This document shows, one piece after another, positions 59,610 to 64,000 of a stretch of 64,000 nucleotides of DNA (position 1 is its first letter; each line of letters begins with the position of its first letter). The DNA comes from Pontibacillus marinus BH030004 = DSM 16465 (lineage in GTDB: Bacteria; Bacillota; Bacilli; Bacillales; BH030062): contig NZ_AULJ01000032.1 of the NCBI RefSeq assembly GCF_000425225.1, positions 19,057 to 83,056 on the forward strand. The letters run 5' to 3'. Made by a program: the position numbers and the translations under genes. The notes beneath the pieces are model-generated. The model was not told the origin of the DNA. It saw only the letters and a program-made list of their open reading frames with translations, and did no database searches.

Positions 59610-60884
59610 ATGAATGGGAATATAAACCAAAAACGTTACTCCAAAGCAGTCATATCACCCATTAATATAGGATTAGTTACGATCCGAAACCCCTACATTG
59701 CTATGTGGTGGGCGGCTGCATTTCCGGGAATTCCTCAAATTGCGATGTGTAAATATCTAATGGGTGGAATTTTGATATTATGGGAGTTTTTTATAAACCT
59801 AAACGCAAACTTTAATTTAGCTATTTATTATTCATTTATTGGAGAATTTGAGTTGGCCACTCAAGTATTAGATACAAGATGGATCCTTATATACATTCCG
59901 GTTTATCTTTTTGGTATTTGGGATAGTAGACGGGGTGTAATGGAAACGAATAAATTCGCCATTTTAGCGGATAGTTTCGGATCAGCTGAGAATATAACGC
60001 CTACAAAACTGGCATGGTATGACCATAATTTGTTAGATAAAATGAGACCTCGTATTGCTGCTTTATGGTCATTTATTCTACCTGGGCTGGGTCACCTTTA
60101 CATAAATAGACTTCCAACTGCATTTTATGTGATTGTATGGGTTGTACCTTCAGTGTATTTTTCTAATTTACTTCCCTCTATGCACATGACTTTATTGGGT
60201 CAATTTGACAAGGCTACCGAGGTCCTTGATCCACAGTGGTTATTATTTCTTCCCTCTATTTATGGGTTTGCAATTTTTGATGCTTATTTATTTTGTATAA
60301 AAAGTAATGAATTGTATAAAACACAACAAGCCAAATATTTAAAAAAGTCTAATCAACCAAAACAATTTAAATCGAAACTTTTGTCAGAGAGGGGGAATGA
60401 AATGAACATTGTAGCCTCTTTTGCTTCTTCCTTGTATGTTGAATTAGCTATAAATGAATTAACACAAAGCGGGATTTCCAAGGAAAACATATTCGCCATC
60501 CCTTTGGATCAACAGCCTAGAAAGAAGAATGTTGATGTGATTACTGGAGAAGGTATTAAAACCTTCGAAATTGCGGTTTCTTTTGCTACAGCTTTTACTG
60601 TACTGGGAACAATCTATGGGTTTATTTGGACTGGAGGGCCTGTTTTATGGGGGTTAATTGGGTTTGCGATTGGTGCCATTTTAGGCTTAGCCTTTGATTT
60701 TCTCATTGAGAAAAAGGAAATCATGAAGAAATTAAAAAAGGGCAGCGGTGGGGAAGTCATGATCGTTATCCAGTGTGAAAAGGAAAATATTAAAATGGTC
60801 AAAGACATTCTATTTGATCACAATACATTAGGGCTATCTGAAGTTAATATAAACAGCACAGGGGATAAACAAATAGACGTGTAA
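59610..60884 (+). CDS. Polytopic membrane protein with internal duplication, 424 aa
   Basis: Residues ~30-125 and ~150-245 are two copies of a membrane unit. Copy one has WWAAAFPGIPQIAMCKYLMG, FELATQVLDTRWILIYIP and FGIWDSRR. Copy two has LWSFILPGLGHLYINRLPTA, FDKATEVLDPQWLLFLPS and FAIFDAYL. The C-terminal third is a soluble stretch (VASFASSLYVELAINELTQS), then a Gly-rich helix pair (GLIGFAIGAILGLAFDFLIE) and a ferredoxin-like end, resembling proteins that sense or gate at the membrane. I do not recognise the family. AGGAGG is 7 bases before the ATG at 59610. Confidence 0.65.
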   Translation: MNGNINQKRYSKAVISPINIGLVTIRNPYIAMWWAAAFPGIPQIAMCKYLMGGILILWEFFINLNANFNLAIYYSFIGEFELATQVLDTRWILIYIPVYLFGIWDSRRGVMETNKFAILADSFGSAENITPTKLAWYDHNLLDKMRPRIAALWSFILPGLGHLYINRLPTAFYVIVWVVPSVYFSNLLPSMHMTLLGQFDKATEVLDPQWLLFLPSIYGFAIFDAYLFCIKSNELYKTQQAKYLKKSNQPKQFKSKLLSERGNEMNIVASFASSLYVELAINELTQSGISKENIFAIPLDQQPRKKNVDVITGEGIKTFEIAVSFATAFTVLGTIYGFIWTGGPVLWGLIGFAIGAILGLAFDFLIEKKEIMKKLKKGSGGEVMIVIQCEKENIKMVKDILFDHNTLGLSEVNINSTGDKQIDV

Positions 60885-60950
60885 GCCGATCAGTTCTAGA
60901 GTGAATAGCTACATAATCCTACTTTTATAATCCCGTTTGGGTTTTACATG

Positions 60951-60988
60951 AAAAGAGCGAAACTGCTTACAGTCTCGCTCTTTTTTAA
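60951..60988 (+). terminator. Terminator of the duplicated membrane protein gene
   Basis: AAAAGAGCGA (60951-60960) pairs with TCGCTCTTTT (60975-60984), followed by more T. Confidence 0.88.
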
Positions 60989-61050
60989 AAATTATTTTCA
61001 GTACCCCTATCTCTCACCTTAAATATGTTTGTTTTTATTTACTTTCATTT

Positions 61051-61341
61051 CTATAGTTCATTGTCACGTTTCTTTTGATCAGATTTTTTTCTCCAATTTA
61101 CAGGATTAAATGATTTTCTAATTTTATTTGCTACTTCTTTTCCTACCATCAAAGCACCTATCCAAAAGATTACCTCACCTATAACCAGACAGCTTGTAAT
61201 CGTAATCGCTTTCACCTCACTCGTTAGAGGTAAAAAGGGTATGACGATAGGGGATAAAATCCAGGTAAGTACCGAAAAAATAATAAGTAGGATTCCTGAT
61301 TTATAAATCCAGGGTTTTTGTGACATGGAGCTTTTCTTCAT
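61051..61341 (-). CDS. Small membrane protein (transporter-suffix-domain type), 96 aa
   Basis: Two hydrophobic helices (SGILLIIFSVLTWILSPIVI, CLVIGEVIFWIGALMVGKEV) and a basic C-terminus with FNPVNWRKK match the short Bacillus proteins annotated as transporter suffix domain. Their role is unknown. The ATG at 61341 follows TTGGGGGTG on the minus strand; the frame extends upstream to 61383 without a ribosome site. Confidence 0.7.
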   Translation of the reverse strand: MKKSSMSQKPWIYKSGILLIIFSVLTWILSPIVIPFLPLTSEVKAITITSCLVIGEVIFWIGALMVGKEVANKIRKSFNPVNWRKKSDQKKRDNEL

Positions 61342-61551
61342 GATTGCACCCCCAACTAACCGCAAAACTAATATATACAACATTTATAATTATAGTCATT
61401 CATTAAGTTAGACAATTTAATAAGAAGCATGTTTAACACATCCTTCCTACCATTAAATCAGGCAAAACAACCCACATCCCCTTCTAATTCAAAGCGCATA
61501 TGGAGATAGTTGCTACTCTCAATGCGTTCAAGTTATTCATCTACACAGTAT

Positions 61552-61606
61552 ATCTTATTTTGAAGTTTTCGACTAAATGGGGCGCTTAGGTTATAGTTGA
61601 TAAACG
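61552..61606 (+). repeat. Outlying partial copy of the intergenic module
   Basis: TATCTTATTTTGAAGTTTTC then GACTAAATGGGGCGC resembles the left block of the array module. It is followed by GGCGCTTA ... TAAACGC, a possible hairpin. It lies 17 kb from the main array, upstream of the MarR gene. Confidence 0.4.
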
Positions 61607-61682
61607 CTAAATATTTCTTGATTAAATATTTAACCTAGTTTAATATTCATGTAGTGAGATTTTCGATTGGGGGATTATTTGG

Positions 61683-62099
61683 ATGGATCAAAATAAAATG
61701 AAGGATATCGTGGAGCTTGAACATGTAATGCGTTCTTTTATTCGAGATTTTCGTAAAGGGCTAAATGAAATGTTAGGTGAGGACTTCACTAGTAGCGAAT
61801 TTAGCTTTTTGCGAGCGATCTCGGAAAATCAAAACCAGAATGTATCGAGCCTTGCATCAACGCTTGGTGTGTCAAACAGTCACGCCACATCTGTCATGGA
61901 TCGTTTAGCTGAGAAAAACCTTATTACACGTACACGGTCAGAAAAGGATCGTCGTGTAGTGGTATTTACGTTAACGGATGAAGGAGAGGAAGTTTTTAAC
62001 TCTCTAGATCAAAAACGAGAAGCGTATATGAAACAACGATTTGATTCTTTATCACAAGATGAAATCAAAGAATTGCTACGTATTTTCAAAAAGTTATAG
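61683..62099 (+). CDS. MarR-family transcriptional regulator
   Basis: The 138-residue winged-helix regulator has the MarR layout: an N-terminal dimerisation helix, the recognition helix region SSLASTLGVSNSHATSVMDR, and the wing RTRSEKDRRVVVFTLTDEG. It probably represses the MFS pump 13 bases downstream in response to a toxic compound. The ribosome site GATTGGGGGAT precedes the ATG. The promoter region upstream contains a partial array-type repeat. Confidence 0.88.
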   Translation: MDQNKMKDIVELEHVMRSFIRDFRKGLNEMLGEDFTSSEFSFLRAISENQNQNVSSLASTLGVSNSHATSVMDRLAEKNLITRTRSEKDRRVVVFTLTDEGEEVFNSLDQKREAYMKQRFDSLSQDEIKELLRIFKKL

Positions 62100-62112
62100 A
62101 AAGGAATGTCTT

Positions 62113-63717
62113 ATGGAACATTTAGAATATAAACAGAAGGTCACCATAATGATTGCGATCATGGCAGCGATGCTATTTGCAGCGTTGAACCAGACGATTG
62201 TTGGTACAGCATTGCCTGTTATTGTGGCTGATATTGGAGGCATGGATTACTTTAGCTGGGTATTTACCATTTATATGCTCACAACAAGTATCACAGCCAT
62301 CTTAGTAGGAAAACTGTCTGATACGTACGGACGAAAACCATTCATTCTCACGGGTATTGGAATATTTATTTTAGGATCTTTTCTATCCGGGACTTCCGTG
62401 AATATTTATCAATTGATCATTTATCGTGGCTTACAAGGTTTTGGTGGCGGAATGATCATGTCTACATCCTTCACGGCAATTGGTGACTTGTTCCCTCCTC
62501 GTGAGCGAGGACGCTGGCAAGGAATGATGAGTTCCGTATTTGGATTGGCGAGTGTCTTTGGTCCGACTCTAGGTGGCTATATCGTGGATACATGGCAATG
62601 GAACTGGGTATTCTGGGTCTTTCTTCCGTTTGGCCTAGTGGCTTTTACGATGATCTGGAAGATGTTCCCGAATGTAAAATCAGCAGGGAAAACTTCAGTC
62701 GATTATGTAGGTGCTGTAATTCTAGCTCTAACCATTGTGCCTTTACTTTTAGCTTTCTCTTGGGCAGGTAAAACCTTTGCTTGGGATTCGATGATGATTA
62801 TTGGATTGTTTGTTTGGTCATCAATTGCATTAGTTATCTTTATTTTTGCTGAAACACGTGCAGAAAACCCCATTATTCCACTGCATTTATTCCGAAATAG
62901 CATTTTCACGATATCCAATGTAGGTGGATTGTTAATGGGAATGGGGATGTTCGGTGCAATTATGTATATGCCTTTCTTTGTTCAAGGGGTATTAGGCATT
63001 TCAGCAACACGCACTGGTTTTGTTATGATGTCGATGATGCTTAGTATGGTTGTCACAAGTACTATAGGTGGTCAGCTTATTACAAAAACAGGACGTTATA
63101 AAATCTTTGCTCTAATGGGTCTGACAATTATGGGGCTAGGGATGTTCTCCATGTCTCGAATGAGTATAGATACAACATTATTCGGAGTTATTCGTAACCT
63201 AGTAATGGTTGGTCTGGGCTTAGGTCTGACATTCCCGGTACTAACTCTTACCGTGCAGAATGCAGTGGATCACAAATATCTAGGTGTTGCCACATCAGCC
63301 TCACAGTTCTTCCGACAAGCAGGTGGAACGATAGGTGTTTCCATAATGGGCTCTATTATGAACCTTATTATGGCAGATGAAATGAAAGAGATGATGGCAA
63401 AAGCTACAGGTGGAGCTGCTTCCAAGCTTCAAAACATGGGAGCTCTTAAGGATCCTCAAGTCCTCATGGATCCTGATAAAATTGCTGGGGTAAAAGAGAA
63501 GGTCCCAGCTGATATGTTGCCTTTATTTAATCAAATAATTCAATCTATGCGAGAGATTTTAAGTACTTCGCTTAGTGGCGCCTTTTTATTTGGTGTGTTT
63601 GTCCTTGGTGTAGCTCTAATCTTAATTTCATTCTTGAAAGAGATTCCGCTACGCTTAACTAATCAAACAGAAGAACAATCAGAGGAAAATGTAGAAGCTA
63701 AAAGTGTTAGTTCATAA
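62113..63717 (+). CDS. MFS drug-efflux transporter, DHA2 (14-TM) type
   Basis: This 534-residue transporter has the DHA2 features. Motif D1 is AALNQTIVGTALPVI, motif A is GKLSDTYGRKPFILTG, the helix 4 region is RGLQGFGGGMIMSTSFTAIG, and motif C is GLASVFGPTLGGYIVD. About 14 helices and a long loop before the last helix are visible. Substrates are typically hydrophobic drugs. The ATG at 62113 follows AAAGGAATG. It is co-transcribed with the MarR gene, and a strong terminator follows. Confidence 0.9.
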   Translation: MEHLEYKQKVTIMIAIMAAMLFAALNQTIVGTALPVIVADIGGMDYFSWVFTIYMLTTSITAILVGKLSDTYGRKPFILTGIGIFILGSFLSGTSVNIYQLIIYRGLQGFGGGMIMSTSFTAIGDLFPPRERGRWQGMMSSVFGLASVFGPTLGGYIVDTWQWNWVFWVFLPFGLVAFTMIWKMFPNVKSAGKTSVDYVGAVILALTIVPLLLAFSWAGKTFAWDSMMIIGLFVWSSIALVIFIFAETRAENPIIPLHLFRNSIFTISNVGGLLMGMGMFGAIMYMPFFVQGVLGISATRTGFVMMSMMLSMVVTSTIGGQLITKTGRYKIFALMGLTIMGLGMFSMSRMSIDTTLFGVIRNLVMVGLGLGLTFPVLTLTVQNAVDHKYLGVATSASQFFRQAGGTIGVSIMGSIMNLIMADEMKEMMAKATGGAASKLQNMGALKDPQVLMDPDKIAGVKEKVPADMLPLFNQIIQSMREILSTSLSGAFLFGVFVLGVALILISFLKEIPLRLTNQTEEQSEENVEAKSVSS

Positions 63718-63744
63718 AACTAAAATCACATGACTTTTAAGATT

Positions 63745-63798
63745 AGTAGTTCAGTTTTTGAGGAAAAACCACCTCTAAAACTGAACTACTTTTTTACT
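63745..63798 (+). terminator. Terminator of the MarR-MFS operon
   Basis: AGTAGTTCAGTTTT (63746-63759) pairs with AAAACTGAACTACT (63777-63790), with inner GAGG/CCTC, followed by TTTTT. Confidence 0.92.
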
Positions 63799-63854
63799 GT
63801 CTGGGAAATTATAAAATTGCTAGCTTGTGTATAACTCTTTAATGAGAGTGGGGC

Positions 63855-64000
63855 CAAGTCCAGCTCCAGCGCCCAGCAACGAATGGACTTCCCTCGCCTC
63901 CGTACGATAAGTCAACATCGATTCACCAAGGTTCATCGTGTTTCCTTTATCGTACTACGGGCTCAGTCCAGTCCCTTCGTTGCTAAACGGGCGCTTGCGC
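63855..64000. repeat. Long imperfect inverted repeat, reaching the window end
   Basis: The left arm CCAGCGCCCAGCAACGAATG (from about 63871), with CCTCCGTACGATAA further in, is answered by the right arm TTATCGTACTACGGG ... CCTTCGTTGCTAAACGGGCG near 64000. The centre is around 63930. It is GC-rich with no coding frame, and resembles the large hairpin repeats ending GGGCGCTTGCGC that are scattered between genes in Bacillaceae. The end may be cut by the window. Confidence 0.7.

Overview
This window is a chromosomal segment of a low-GC Gram-positive bacterium of the family Bacillaceae. The evidence is strong AGGAGG-type ribosome sites, frequent TTG/GTG starts, many T-tailed hairpin terminators, and proteins that read like Bacillus subtilis homologues (GltA/GltB/GltC, GuaC, ThrB/ThrC/Hom, a YfmL-type helicase, PepF). 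A holin-like type I toxin module and dispersed intergenic repeats fit the same group. The species cannot be fixed from the sequence alone.

Layout. 0-5 kb: a partial gene, a YdeI-type protein, the hom-thrC-thrB threonine operon (minus strand) and a frameshifted NAD(P)H oxidoreductase. 5-11 kb: a DEAD-box-like helicase, a sarcosine-oxidase-type flavoenzyme, a complete TxpA/RatA-like type I toxin-antitoxin unit, a small lipoprotein, an SDR and a YpeP-like RNase H protein. 11-13.4 kb: three cysteine-rich proteins of one unrecognised family plus a small basic protein. 13.7-23.5 kb: a GyrI-like protein, GMP reductase, and the gltC/gltAB glutamate synthase locus. A GC-rich tandem array of 21-bp units lies on each side of the glt locus. 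23.6-32.5 kb: a phenylacetate (paa) catabolic cluster, paaABCD, an EthD-like gene, three crotonases including paaG, paaH, paaJ and paaX, with a probable CcpA (cre) site upstream. The ring-epoxidase reductase, the CoA ligase and the ring-opening enzyme are not in the window.

32.9-44.7 kb is the most unusual part. About a dozen short, mostly unrecognised genes, no two alike, are separated by copies of one dispersed intergenic module. Each good copy has a conserved left block (TATCTCGAATTCAAG-like), a GGGCGC-type hairpin whose stem sequence varies with compensatory changes and ends in a T-run, and a conserved extended -10 promoter (TGTTAAAAT) that feeds the next gene. One cassette is a YezG-like immunity gene broken by a single stop; another gene is inverted. 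This looks like a repeat-delimited accessory-gene cassette array, possibly a poly-immunity or genomic sink locus.

44.8-64 kb: membrane proteins, a starch-binding-domain remnant, NIPSNAP, CPBP protease, patatin, oligoendopeptidase F, ferritin, an alpha/beta hydrolase, YiaA-like and PH-domain proteins. These are followed by a lipoprotein-type S15 peptidase, a PepSY-type membrane protein, an EAL-PAS-PAS protein, a membrane protein with an internal duplication, and a MarR/MFS drug-efflux pair. The window ends in a long imperfect inverted repeat. Gene identities come from recognising motifs by eye; no database search was run.
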